51,061 bases of DNA from Sedimenticola sp. GTDB lineage: Bacteria; Pseudomonadota; Gammaproteobacteria; Chromatiales; Chromatiaceae. Below are positions 35,306 to 43,499 of the stretch, in pieces. The stretch spans positions 1 through 51,061 of the forward strand of contig JALVEW010000270.1 in the NCBI GenBank assembly GCA_027030425.1. The letters run 5' to 3'. Made by a program: the position numbers and the translations under genes. Position 1 is the stretch's first letter. Each line of letters opens with the position of its first letter. The notes under the pieces were generated by a model. The model saw nothing but the letters and a program-made list of their open reading frames with translations. It did not search any database and had not been told where the DNA came from.

Positions 35306-37249
35306 ATGTGTGGAATATCCGGCATATTGAATCTCGATCATCGGACAGCGCCCACCCGAAAGGAGCTGGAACAGATGATTCAGGCGCTTCGGCACCGTGG
35401 CCCCGATGGCTATGGTTTTTTGCTGGAGGGCCCCGTCGGCCTGGCACATGCCCGGCTCAGCATCATCGACCTGGAAGGTGGGGGCCAGCCTATTCATAAC
35501 GAGGATGGCTCGATCCAGGTGGTGTTCAATGGCGAGATATTCAACTTTCTCGAATTGAGGGAAGAACTGGAGGCTCGGGGGCATCGCTTCTACACCCGCT
35601 CCGACACCGAAGTCATCGTACATCTTTACGAGGACTACGGTGATGACTTCGTTCACCACCTTGTCGGGCAGTTTGCCATCGCCCTGTGGGATGCGCCCCG
35701 ACAGCGTCTGCTGCTGGTCCGGGACAGGGCGGGAATCCGGCCCCTGTTCTACACCCTGGCCGGGGGGCGTCTCTATTTCGCTTCCGAGGTCAAATCCCTG
35801 TTTACCCAGCCGGCGGTGCCCCGGGAGCTGGATTCCCTGGCCCTGGGGGAGGTATTTACATTTTGGGCTCCCCTGGAGCCGCACAGCCTGTTTCGGGATA
35901 TTCAGTCCCTGCCCCCCGGACACCGTATCAGCGTGGAAAAGGGAAAGCTGAAGGTCGACCGCTACTGGGACTGGGCCTTTCCCCCGGAGGGGATCGACAA
36001 CCATCGTTCCGTGGAAGACTGGGCCGAAGAGCTTCGGGAACTGATGATCGATGCCGTGCGCCTGCGTCTGCGCTCGGATGTGCCTGTGGGTGCCTATCTC
36101 AGCGGGGGACTGGATTCATCCGTCATCACCTCCCTCATACACAATTTTACCAATACGCCCCTGCGGACTTTTTCCATTGGCTTCGAGGATGAGGAGTTCG
36201 ATGAAAGCCGCTTTCAGAAAACCCTGGTGGAATATCTGGACACGGACCATACCCATGTCACCTGTAGCAGGGAAGATATAGGCCGCATATTCCCCCGGGT
36301 GATTTGGCATGCCGAGTCCACCATACTGCGCACGGCACCCGCCCCCCTGATGCTGCTGTCGCAGCATGTGAGAGGCAGTGGCTACAAGGTGGTGCTCACG
36401 GGTGAGGGGGCAGATGAGGTCTTCGGTGGCTATGATATTTTCAAGGAAGCCAAGATCCGCCGTTTCTGCCACCGTTTCCCGGATTCAGTTCTGCGCCCCC
36501 TGATATTGAACCGGCTGTATCCTTACCTGAAATATTCACCTGCATCAGGTGGGGCCTTTGGCAAGCAGTTTTTCAGTCAGGGCATGGATTACATCAATCA
36601 GCCCTTCTTTGCGCACATACCCCGCTGGTCCACCACGCAGCGGAGCTGGAAGTTCTTCTCGAAGGAACTGAAGGAAGCGGTTTCGGGGCGGGTTGGGTTT
36701 GAATCCATACTTCCCCTGCTGCCAAGGGACATCGACAGCTGGCAGCCCCTCAACCGCGATCAGTACGTGGAGAATCATACCCTGCTGTCCGGCTACCTGT
36801 TGAACTCCCAGGGGGACAGGATGGCCATGGCCAACTCCATCGAGGGACGCTTTCCTTTTCTCGATCATCGGGTCATGGAGTTCGCTGCGGGCATTCCTCC
36901 ACGCTACAAGATAAAGGTCCTGAACGAAAAATATCTGCTCAAGCAATCCATGGCCGGGCTGATTCCGGAGAGCATACGCAGGCGTAACAAGCAGCCCTAC
37001 CGGGCGCCAGACAGCCAGTCCTTTTTCCGGGATGGGAAGGCTCTCGATTGGGTCATGGAACTGCTGGGTGAAACGGAGCTGCGCAGGACGGGATATTTCA
37101 ACCCGGCTGCCGTACAGAAACTGCTGAAAAAATGTGCGGCTGGCCGGGTCATAGGATTTTCCGACAACATGGCTTTCGTAGGTATCCTGTCCACCATGCT
37201 GCTTGATAAGATGTTTGTTCAGGGATATTCTTCCGAAGCCTTCACTTGA
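35306..37249 (+). CDS. asnB: Asparagine-synthase-like glutamine amidotransferase
   Basis: A 647-residue class II amidotransferase. Cys2 of MCGISGILN is the Ntn nucleophile that releases ammonia from glutamine, with RHRGPDG and FNGEIFNF completing the glutaminase domain (about 1-200). The second domain has the PP-loop AYLSGGLDSSVIT (about 261-273), which adenylates a carboxylate. Real asparagine synthetases are about 550-600 residues; this longer version matches the amidotransferases of XrtA-type EPS loci, and WbpS of Pseudomonas O-antigen, which is thought to amidate a uronic acid. Divergent from the nadE-like gene across 180 bp. Confidence 0.9.
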   Translation: MCGISGILNLDHRTAPTRKELEQMIQALRHRGPDGYGFLLEGPVGLAHARLSIIDLEGGGQPIHNEDGSIQVVFNGEIFNFLELREELEARGHRFYTRSDTEVIVHLYEDYGDDFVHHLVGQFAIALWDAPRQRLLLVRDRAGIRPLFYTLAGGRLYFASEVKSLFTQPAVPRELDSLALGEVFTFWAPLEPHSLFRDIQSLPPGHRISVEKGKLKVDRYWDWAFPPEGIDNHRSVEDWAEELRELMIDAVRLRLRSDVPVGAYLSGGLDSSVITSLIHNFTNTPLRTFSIGFEDEEFDESRFQKTLVEYLDTDHTHVTCSREDIGRIFPRVIWHAESTILRTAPAPLMLLSQHVRGSGYKVVLTGEGADEVFGGYDIFKEAKIRRFCHRFPDSVLRPLILNRLYPYLKYSPASGGAFGKQFFSQGMDYINQPFFAHIPRWSTTQRSWKFFSKELKEAVSGRVGFESILPLLPRDIDSWQPLNRDQYVENHTLLSGYLLNSQGDRMAMANSIEGRFPFLDHRVMEFAAGIPPRYKIKVLNEKYLLKQSMAGLIPESIRRRNKQPYRAPDSQSFFRDGKALDWVMELLGETELRRTGYFNPAAVQKLLKKCAAGRVIGFSDNMAFVGILSTMLLDKMFVQGYSSEAFT

Positions 37250-37287
37250 TTGGTGGGGGCGCCTGTTGGATTCGGGGCCATGCCTGA

Positions 37288-37331
37288 CAGGATGTTGAAT
37301 AAGCCCATGGAAGGGATTTTTCAACATCCTG
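37288..37331. repeat. Perfect 12-bp inverted repeat, intergenic
   Basis: CAGGATGTTGAA (37288-37299) and TTCAACATCCTG (37320-37331) are exact reverse complements, separated by 20 bases. It lies between the asnB-like stop and the ACP gene. There is a short T-run inside the right half only, so it is not a classical terminator; it resembles the end-palindromes left by mobile elements and scattered intergenic repeats. Confidence 0.6.
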
Positions 37332-37386
37332 CTAAGGGGTGGCCGGTATCGTGCACCATCGTGTTCGCTTATTCTGGAAAAGGACA

Positions 37387-37635
37387 ATGTCTAGCGAAGA
37401 TAAAATAAGAAAGTTCATCCTGGAAAACTACCTGTTCACTGATGACCAGTCGGAGCTGAACAACGATGATTCCTTTCTGGACCAAGGGATACTGGATTCA
37501 ACCGGCATCCTGGAGATCATTTTTTTCATCGAGGATGAATTCGGCATCAAGATCAAGGATGACGAGATGGTGCCGGAAAACCTGGATTCGGTGAACCGGA
37601 TTGTCGCGTTCATAGAAAGAAAGCAACAGGAGTGA
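37387..37635 (+). CDS. Acyl carrier protein
   Basis: An 82-residue acidic ACP. Ser38 in GILDSTGILEIIFFIE is the phosphopantetheine attachment site (the usual D-S-L is D-S-T here). AAGGA just upstream supports the ATG at 37387 rather than an earlier in-frame codon. It sits beside an AMP-dependent ligase, the standard arrangement for loading an acyl or amino-acyl group onto a dedicated carrier. Paired ACP and ligase genes are known in XrtA-type EPS loci, function unproven. Confidence 0.92.
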   Translation: MSSEDKIRKFILENYLFTDDQSELNNDDSFLDQGILDSTGILEIIFFIEDEFGIKIKDDEMVPENLDSVNRIVAFIERKQQE

Positions 37636-37720
37636 CGGGCCGCATCCCGGAATGCCGGGTGATGTGTGACCCAGCCCATGGGTGCCTGCCGGTATCGGCC
37701 TGGAGGGAGGAGCATAAAGC

Positions 37721-39268
37721 ATGGAAACCGAACGTCCCCAGCGGCTGATGCATGAAGGCCTGTTCAGGTCGGCGAAACGGAATCCCGACAAGCTCGCCCT
37801 GGTTGCCGAAGGTGAGGAACTCACCTATGCGAAGCTGGCCGGAAAGGCCGCGGGCCTTGCCGCCTATCTCCAGCGACAGGGCCTTTCCCGGGGTGATCGC
37901 TGTGTCATATTCATGGACAACACCCTTGCCTGCGCCATATCCATCTATGCGGTACTGGCCGCAGGCGCTGTCTTCGTGGTGGTCAATCCCCAGACCAAGC
38001 AGGACAAGCTGACTTATATTCTGAATGACTGCCAGGCAAGGGTTCTCATCACGGATGCCCATCTGCACCGCGTATTTCTTCCTGCCGTGGAAGATAGTGA
38101 ATCGGTACAGCAGGTGATTTGCTCCGGTGATCTGGCACGGCTGGAAGGCAGTGGAGTGGTGCCTTTCGAGGATGCCCTGTTGCCCGCGGATCAGATGAAG
38201 GTGTCTGGGACCATCCAGAAAGACCTGGCGGCCCTTATCTACACCTCGGGCAGCACCGGGGATCCCAAGGGGGTCATGCACACCCATCTTTCCATGACCT
38301 TCGTCCTCGGCAGCCTTATCGAATACCTGCGCCTGTCCGCGCAGGATCGCCTGCTGCTCATGTTGCCCCTGGCCTTCGACTATGGCCTGTACCAGTTGTT
38401 CATGAGCGTACAGCTCGGAGCAACCCTGGTGATGGAGCGCTCCTTCACCTACCCCGCGGTGATTTTCCAGCGCATTCGTGAATACGAGGTCACGGTTTTT
38501 CCTGCCGTGCCCACCATTTACGCCATGCTGGTTTCCATGCATCACCGGGAGCCCCTGTGTTTTCCATCAGTCACCCGGGTGACCAATACGGCAGCCGCGT
38601 TGCCTGCCGGCCAGATTCCGGCGCTGAAGGAAATCTTTCCCAATGCGCTCATTTTCAAGATGTACGGCCTGACCGAATGCAAACGGGTAAGCTACCTGGA
38701 GCCGGAACTCATCGACCTCAAGCCGGGCTCTGTAGGCAAAGCCATCCCGGGAACCGAAGTATGTATCCTGGATGAAGAGGGAAATCCCGTGGCGCCCGGT
38801 GAGGTCGGCATACTGCATGTTCGTGGCACCCATCTCATGCTTGGCTACTGGAACGCCCCCGAGCTTTCGGCGCGTGTCCTGATCGATGCGCATCTGCCTG
38901 GTGAAAAGCTGCTGCGCACGGGAGACTGGTTCACCATGGATGAGGATGGAGACTTGTATTTCAAGGGACGGAGTGATGACATCATCAAGACGCGGGGGGA
39001 AAAGGTCAGCCCTCTGGAAGTCGAGAACGTGGTGAATACCGTACAGGGCGTCAGGGAGGTAGCCGTCATCGGTGTGGAGGATGAAACCCTGGGACAGGCC
39101 ATCAAGTGTTTCGTGGTGCCGGAGCAGGGCTGTGATCTCAGTATTCGTGACGTACGCAAGGTTTGCGTGGAGAAGCTGGAGAATTTCATGGTGCCGAAAT
39201 ACATCGAAATCGTAGCATCCCTGCCAAGAACCGCCACGGGAAAAATCAGCAAGAAGGAACTGTCATGA
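37721..39268 (+). CDS. AMP-dependent acyl-CoA/ACP ligase
   Basis: A 515-residue ANL-superfamily adenylating enzyme. Core motifs are intact: YTSGSTGDPKGVMH (P-loop), YGLTEC, TGDWFTMDEDGD, and the C-terminal catalytic Lys in PRTATGKISKKEL. It should activate a carboxylic acid as AMP ester and pass it to the pantetheine thiol of the neighbouring ACP or to CoA. It resembles the acyl ligases of XrtA-type EPS loci. It shares an ATGA overlap with the methyltransferase gene, so ligase and methyltransferase are made together. Confidence 0.92.
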   Translation: METERPQRLMHEGLFRSAKRNPDKLALVAEGEELTYAKLAGKAAGLAAYLQRQGLSRGDRCVIFMDNTLACAISIYAVLAAGAVFVVVNPQTKQDKLTYILNDCQARVLITDAHLHRVFLPAVEDSESVQQVICSGDLARLEGSGVVPFEDALLPADQMKVSGTIQKDLAALIYTSGSTGDPKGVMHTHLSMTFVLGSLIEYLRLSAQDRLLLMLPLAFDYGLYQLFMSVQLGATLVMERSFTYPAVIFQRIREYEVTVFPAVPTIYAMLVSMHHREPLCFPSVTRVTNTAAALPAGQIPALKEIFPNALIFKMYGLTECKRVSYLEPELIDLKPGSVGKAIPGTEVCILDEEGNPVAPGEVGILHVRGTHLMLGYWNAPELSARVLIDAHLPGEKLLRTGDWFTMDEDGDLYFKGRSDDIIKTRGEKVSPLEVENVVNTVQGVREVAVIGVEDETLGQAIKCFVVPEQGCDLSIRDVRKVCVEKLENFMVPKYIEIVASLPRTATGKISKKELS

Positions 39269-40161
39269 ATCAGCATGCCTTGTTCGATGATCTGCTGGAC
39301 AAACTGTCCAGGAAGCTGGTGCTGCTGCCGGACAAGCCGGAAGAAACGCCGGAAAGTACGCTCAGGGCATTGTGGATGCTGGTTGCAGGTGAACCCATGT
39401 CAGTGGCATCGGCCATGAACCGGGAGCTGCCGGACCTGGATGCAAGTCAGCAGGAGGAACTTGATAAAGTCATTCAGCGGCGCCTGGATGGCGTGCCCCT
39501 GGCGCATATTTCCGGACGGCAGTCCTTCATGGGGATGGAGTTGCTTGCAGGCCCGCAGGCGCTGATTCCCCGCAAGGAGACCGAGCTGCTGGCAGCCAGT
39601 GCCATAGATATTCTCCGTCAGGGGAAGGGTGAGGGGGAAGTGAGGGTCATCGATGTATGCACCGGCGCCGGTAACGTGGCTCTGGCCATTGCCAAGGCGG
39701 TTCAGCATGCTCGGGTTTATGCCAGTGATCTTTCCGAGGAGGCCGTGAGCCTGGCGCAAATGAATACGGAAATGCATGATCTGTCTGATCGGGTGGTGCT
39801 GTATGCGGGAGATTTGCTGGAGCCTTTTCGAAACCTGGATCTTCAGGGGCAGGTGGATATGATTACCTGCAACCCGCCTTATATTTCATCAGCCAAGGTT
39901 CCCGTCATGGCAAGCGAGATATCTGAACATGAACCGGAAATGGCCTTCAATGGGGGCGCGTTCGGTATCAATCTGATGCTCCGCCTGATTGCCGAAGCAC
40001 CTGATTTCCTGTGCAGTGGCGGTCATCTAGTGTTCGAGGTGGGCTTGGGTCAGGGATCGGCAATGCGCAAGCAGGTGGAGAAGTTTCCTGACTACGCCCG
40101 GGTGAATGCCGTGGAGGATGCCCAGGGGGAAACCAGGGTGATTGTGGCGCAGCTGTCATGA
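39265..40161 (+). CDS. PrmC/HemK-like N-methyltransferase
   Basis: A 298-residue SAM-dependent methyltransferase of the PrmC (HemK) family. The N-terminal helical domain ends in RRLDGVPLAHISGRQSF and IPRKETELLA (101-110); then SAM motif I VIDVCTGAGN (128-137), an acidic motif ASDLSEEA and the substrate motif NPPY (203-206), which in PrmC binds the glutamine amide of release factors and allows N5 methylation. PrmC is normally next to prfA; here it lies in a polysaccharide locus beside amide-forming enzymes and an ACP-ligase pair. It is either a relocated prmC or a paralogue with a new amide substrate. The start overlaps the upstream stop by ATGA. Confidence 0.88.
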   Translation: MNQHALFDDLLDKLSRKLVLLPDKPEETPESTLRALWMLVAGEPMSVASAMNRELPDLDASQQEELDKVIQRRLDGVPLAHISGRQSFMGMELLAGPQALIPRKETELLAASAIDILRQGKGEGEVRVIDVCTGAGNVALAIAKAVQHARVYASDLSEEAVSLAQMNTEMHDLSDRVVLYAGDLLEPFRNLDLQGQVDMITCNPPYISSAKVPVMASEISEHEPEMAFNGGAFGINLMLRLIAEAPDFLCSGGHLVFEVGLGQGSAMRKQVEKFPDYARVNAVEDAQGETRVIVAQLS

Positions 40162-40182
40162 GGCATGGCATTGAATGCCGTG

Positions 40183-40206
40183 GGGAAACCGGGTTTTCGG
40201 TTTCCC
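40183..40206. terminator. Stem-loop between convergent genes
   Basis: Perfect nine-base-pair stem GGGAAACCG (40183-40191) and CGGTTTCCC (40198-40206), loop GGTTTT, between the methyltransferase and deacetylase stop codons. No T-tract follows on the + strand; probably a bidirectional transcript end. Confidence 0.5.
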
Positions 40207-40209
40207 TGG

Positions 40210-41229
40210 TCAATATTCCAATATGGGTTGACGAAAAAGCAACGCCGCCAGCTTGGGTCTGCTCAATCTGCCATTGGCCTTTTTCAGGGAAAGTTGATTG
40301 ATGTTTATGCGTCCCAGGTCGATAAAGCCTTCGCGCCTGCGGGTTGAGTTCAATCCTTTTCGGGAAGTGCATGCAAGAAGGTATCCCGCTTTCTCTGCGT
40401 CTTTCAGGGTGTTCTGATCGTATAAGCCCTGGGGAGGAGAGAAACAGTGGACCGGTTCCCGGTTGCCGGTTATCTCTTTCAGGGTTTGCCGGGAGATATG
40501 AAGTTCCCCATGGGCATCTTCCACATGAATCAAGGATTCATGAGTCACCCCGTGGGTGCCCAGATGGAAGCCCTGTTCCTGAAGCTGCTCCAGTTCCTCA
40601 TGGGTGAGCATATAGGGCAGGCCAGGGAGGTCTGTTGTCCATTCCGTGAGTCGTTCGTCGATTCGGCGGCGCACCAGGGGAGGAAGACGTCGCAGAATGC
40701 CCAGGAGTTCTTCGTAGTTTGATTCTCCGGTCGCGTCATGGGGTAACTTGGTATCCAGTAGCTTTTCCAGTTCCCTGAGCCTGTGCTGTTCCAGGGAGCC
40801 GGTTTTCCAGAGGGCATACAAGGCCTCCTGCCAGGAAAGGATGGGTTTTCCCAAGGCTCCCGTGGTGACGAAAAGCATGGCGGGGAAGCCGAATTTCTTC
40901 AGCAAGGGGGCCGCATGCTGGAGGTTGCATTTCCAGCCGTCATCAAAGGTGATCAGCAACGGATTGTCAGGAAGGGGAGTGTGCTCCAGGTAGTTGTTCA
41001 TAACCTCAGGGAAGCCGACAACATTGTAATGTCTGCGGAAAAAACGGAGGCAATCCTCGAAGAAATCGGTGCTTACTGTCCATTCCGGATCGGCTCCCGC
41101 CCACTCAGGGCTGCCCGGTGGAAGCACCCGGTGAAAAAGTACGACAGTCAATGCCTTCCTGTTTCGCCGTCTGTGGTGCTGGTGCAGCAGTCCACTGTGG
41201 TAGGCGATGTGTTTCAGTGTTCTTTTCAA
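40210..41229 (-). CDS. NodB-family polysaccharide deacetylase
   Basis: A 339-residue CE4-type protein. Motif 1 is TFDDGW (94-99), motif 2 GTHGVTH (224-230) and motif 3 FSPPQGLYD, where the usual Arg-Pro-Pro is Ser-Pro-Pro. A 110-residue insertion between motifs 1 and 2 makes it longer than the other two NodB proteins. A basic N-terminus (KRTLKHIAYHSGLLHQHHRR) replaces a signal peptide. This is the form common in XrtA-type EPS loci, where it may act on the lipid-linked glycan. It is 26 bases downstream of the GT2 gene, same strand. Confidence 0.88.
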   Translation of the reverse strand: MKRTLKHIAYHSGLLHQHHRRRNRKALTVVLFHRVLPPGSPEWAGADPEWTVSTDFFEDCLRFFRRHYNVVGFPEVMNNYLEHTPLPDNPLLITFDDGWKCNLQHAAPLLKKFGFPAMLFVTTGALGKPILSWQEALYALWKTGSLEQHRLRELEKLLDTKLPHDATGESNYEELLGILRRLPPLVRRRIDERLTEWTTDLPGLPYMLTHEELEQLQEQGFHLGTHGVTHESLIHVEDAHGELHISRQTLKEITGNREPVHCFSPPQGLYDQNTLKDAEKAGYLLACTSRKGLNSTRRREGFIDLGRININQLSLKKANGRLSRPKLAALLFRQPILEY

Positions 41230-41255
41230 CGGGGCTTTCCTCCGGGTAAATCAGC

Positions 41256-42188
41256 TTATTTTCTGCCTGACTTGATGATGCGCATCAGCGTCACAGCCAG
41301 AAACTTGATTCTTTTACTGGTGATGCCGGGGTAGTAATTGCCTGGGTACTTTGCCAATGAAATCAGGGCATTACCCAGTGCCGCGAATGGGCGATTCACA
41401 TGATCCCGGTATGAGACAGCCGTTTCGAAGAAATGGTTGGACCAGGCTTGTCTTTCGAACGGCTTCAGGTCCGGATTGTTCTGGAACAGCCGATTGATCA
41501 CCGTCTTGCGGGTGTCTATCATCACTTCGATATTGTGATTCATCTGTAACGGGTGTTTGCGGTATTGATACAAAGGCAGCTGCAGCTGTCCTCCTTTGTA
41601 CAGTCGCGTCAGTCTGTGCCACATATCCCGGTCTTCGCAGGATCTCAGTGATGTATCGAAGAGTCCCGTGTCGTCGAAGCAGTCTTTCCGTATCAGGGCA
41701 TCTGATCCTGACATCTGGTTCTTGGTAATGAAATCCCTGATATCGATTGTGCGTGCTTCGGGAGTCGGGGTAGGCTCCAGGGGTTGCGGAAAGTCATCGG
41801 TTTCATCGGGTTGCGAGGAGACAAAGGCCCAGTCCGGGTGTTGTTCCAGGGCGCGGATCTGGAACTCGAGCTTCAGGGGATGCCAGAGGTCGTCTGAGTC
41901 CAGCAGCGCAATCCAGTTTCCTGCTGCCGCTCTGATGCCGGTGTTCCTCGCGGCGGACAGATGCTGGTTCTGCTGCTCTATGAGGCGTACTTTGTCTCCG
42001 TAGGAAGAGACAACACGGACAGAGTCGTCAGTGGAGCCATCATCCACCACGATGATTTCATGGGCGGGAAAACTCTGGGCCAGTACACTGTCCAGCGCCT
42101 CTCCCACGTACTGCTGGTAATTGTAGTTGGGGATGACAACCGAAATGCGATACTTTTCCCTCAGGGGCTGCAGGCTTTTGTCAGTCAT
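41256..42188 (-). CDS. GT2-family glycosyltransferase
   Basis: A 310-residue GT-A enzyme. It begins YRISVVIPNYNYQQYVGEAL with the UDP-sugar-binding DDGSTDDS and the metal-binding Asp-x-Asp in LLDSDDLWHP; RSCEDRDMWHRL supplies the catalytic base region. No membrane segment, so it is peripheral at the cytoplasmic face. The start at 42188 is fixed by an ATGA overlap with the upstream GT4 gene; a much longer frame upstream overlaps that gene in another phase and is not real. Confidence 0.91.
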   Translation of the reverse strand: MTDKSLQPLREKYRISVVIPNYNYQQYVGEALDSVLAQSFPAHEIIVVDDGSTDDSVRVVSSYGDKVRLIEQQNQHLSAARNTGIRAAAGNWIALLDSDDLWHPLKLEFQIRALEQHPDWAFVSSQPDETDDFPQPLEPTPTPEARTIDIRDFITKNQMSGSDALIRKDCFDDTGLFDTSLRSCEDRDMWHRLTRLYKGGQLQLPLYQYRKHPLQMNHNIEVMIDTRKTVINRLFQNNPDLKPFERQAWSNHFFETAVSYRDHVNRPFAALGNALISLAKYPGNYYPGITSKRIKFLAVTLMRIIKSGRK

Positions 42189-43279
42189 TTGGCATAGATG
42201 TTCTGGTAGCGTTGTGCCATGGCCTGAACAGAACCTTCGGTTTCGGCCCATGTACGTCCATTGTGCCCGAATCTTTCCCGTTTTTCCTTGTCCAGCAATA
42301 GTTTCTCCATCTTGTCGGCCAGGGCTGGGACATTGTTGCTTTCCGTAAGCAGCCCGTTGATGCCATCCCTGACGATCTCGGAATTTCCTCCCACGTTGGT
42401 GGCGATGATAGGTAAACCGCTGGCACAGGCTTCGATAAGGGATATAGAATGGCCTTCCTGGGTGGATGGCAATACAAAAAGATCCATGCCCGCCAGAAGC
42501 TCGGCCACATCTCTGCGGTCTCCCAGAAACAGCAGTTTGTCGTCGATGCCCAGATCCCGAGTGAGCCTCTCCAGTTCGGTTCGCAGTGCGCCATCCCCGA
42601 TGATTATGAGCCTGGCCAAGGGCAGTTTTTCGGCTGTCAGCGCAAAGGCCTCGATGAGCATCCTGTGGTTTTTTACCGGGTTGAGCCTGGCTACTACCGT
42701 GATCAGCAGGCTGTCCGGGGGTAACCCAAGGCTGCTGGTCAACTGCTGGTGTCGTTGCTCCGATCTCAGGGGATGCCTGTCCAAAACGATGCCGTTGGGG
42801 ATGGTTTTCATCTTGTGACGGAAGAGGGGAAACCCTGTGCGTAGCAGTGCCGTGGCCTGACTGCATACACCAACGAGGCATGCGGTGCGAAACAGGGACA
42901 TGCCGAACAGCCATCTCTGTTTGCGGGGCATTTCGGCGATCCCATGGCGGGTATTGATCAGGCGAATCTTTCTGTCTTTCAGCAGGGCCAGTGCAGCATA
43001 GTAGTTACAGGACATGTTATGAGTATGCACGATGTCCGGATGGAAACTCCCAATGATTTCTGCCAGGCACCGTACAGCCTTCAGGTCAAGGTTGTTCTTC
43101 TTGTTGCAGCAGGATACCGGTATTCCCTTATCTTCCAGTTCGCCGGAGAGTGATCCTTTTTCAAATAGGCAGACGACCATGCAGTCGTGCCCCTGGGCCG
43201 CCTGTTGCAGTACCAGGTCGATTACCACTCGCTCCAATCCGCCTACATGAAGGGTCTCAACAACGTGCAGAATATGCAT
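42185..43279 (-). CDS. GT4-family glycosyltransferase
   Basis: A 364-residue GT-B glycosyltransferase. The N-terminal domain opens MHILHVVETLHVGGLERVVI with the glycine loop; the C-terminal domain contains ITVVARLNPVKNHRML, LIIIGDGAL and PSTQEGHSISLIEACASGLP with the Glu pair. AGGAG eight bases before 43279 fixes the start; seven extra upstream codons are not needed. First of a three-gene operon (GT4, GT2, deacetylase). Divergent from the ATP-grasp gene across 220 bp that contain no visible gene. Confidence 0.92.
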   Translation of the reverse strand: MHILHVVETLHVGGLERVVIDLVLQQAAQGHDCMVVCLFEKGSLSGELEDKGIPVSCCNKKNNLDLKAVRCLAEIIGSFHPDIVHTHNMSCNYYAALALLKDRKIRLINTRHGIAEMPRKQRWLFGMSLFRTACLVGVCSQATALLRTGFPLFRHKMKTIPNGIVLDRHPLRSEQRHQQLTSSLGLPPDSLLITVVARLNPVKNHRMLIEAFALTAEKLPLARLIIIGDGALRTELERLTRDLGIDDKLLFLGDRRDVAELLAGMDLFVLPSTQEGHSISLIEACASGLPIIATNVGGNSEIVRDGINGLLTESNNVPALADKMEKLLLDKEKRERFGHNGRTWAETEGSVQAMAQRYQNIYAK

Positions 43280-43499
43280 GCTGTCTCCTCTTGGCATCAT
43301 GGGAATGGGCTGATATGCGGCTATTCATGGCCTGTCGATCCTTGTTGTTTGGCAAATACATCCAGTAAGGGCCCATTCTAGCAAAAGCAGGTTAGTTCTA
43401 TCAGACGGAGATTGAAGAGGCTTGGCTATCGTTTGGAAACTGGTGGATAGAGGGTTACACTGCGGGAAGCTTTAGGCGTTCAAGGATAATCTGACCAGA

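Noticed and set aside
41256-42914. 552-codon frame for the GT2 gene
   Set aside because: The first ~240 codons overlap the GT4 gene out of phase; the ATGA junction at 42185-42188 gives the real start.
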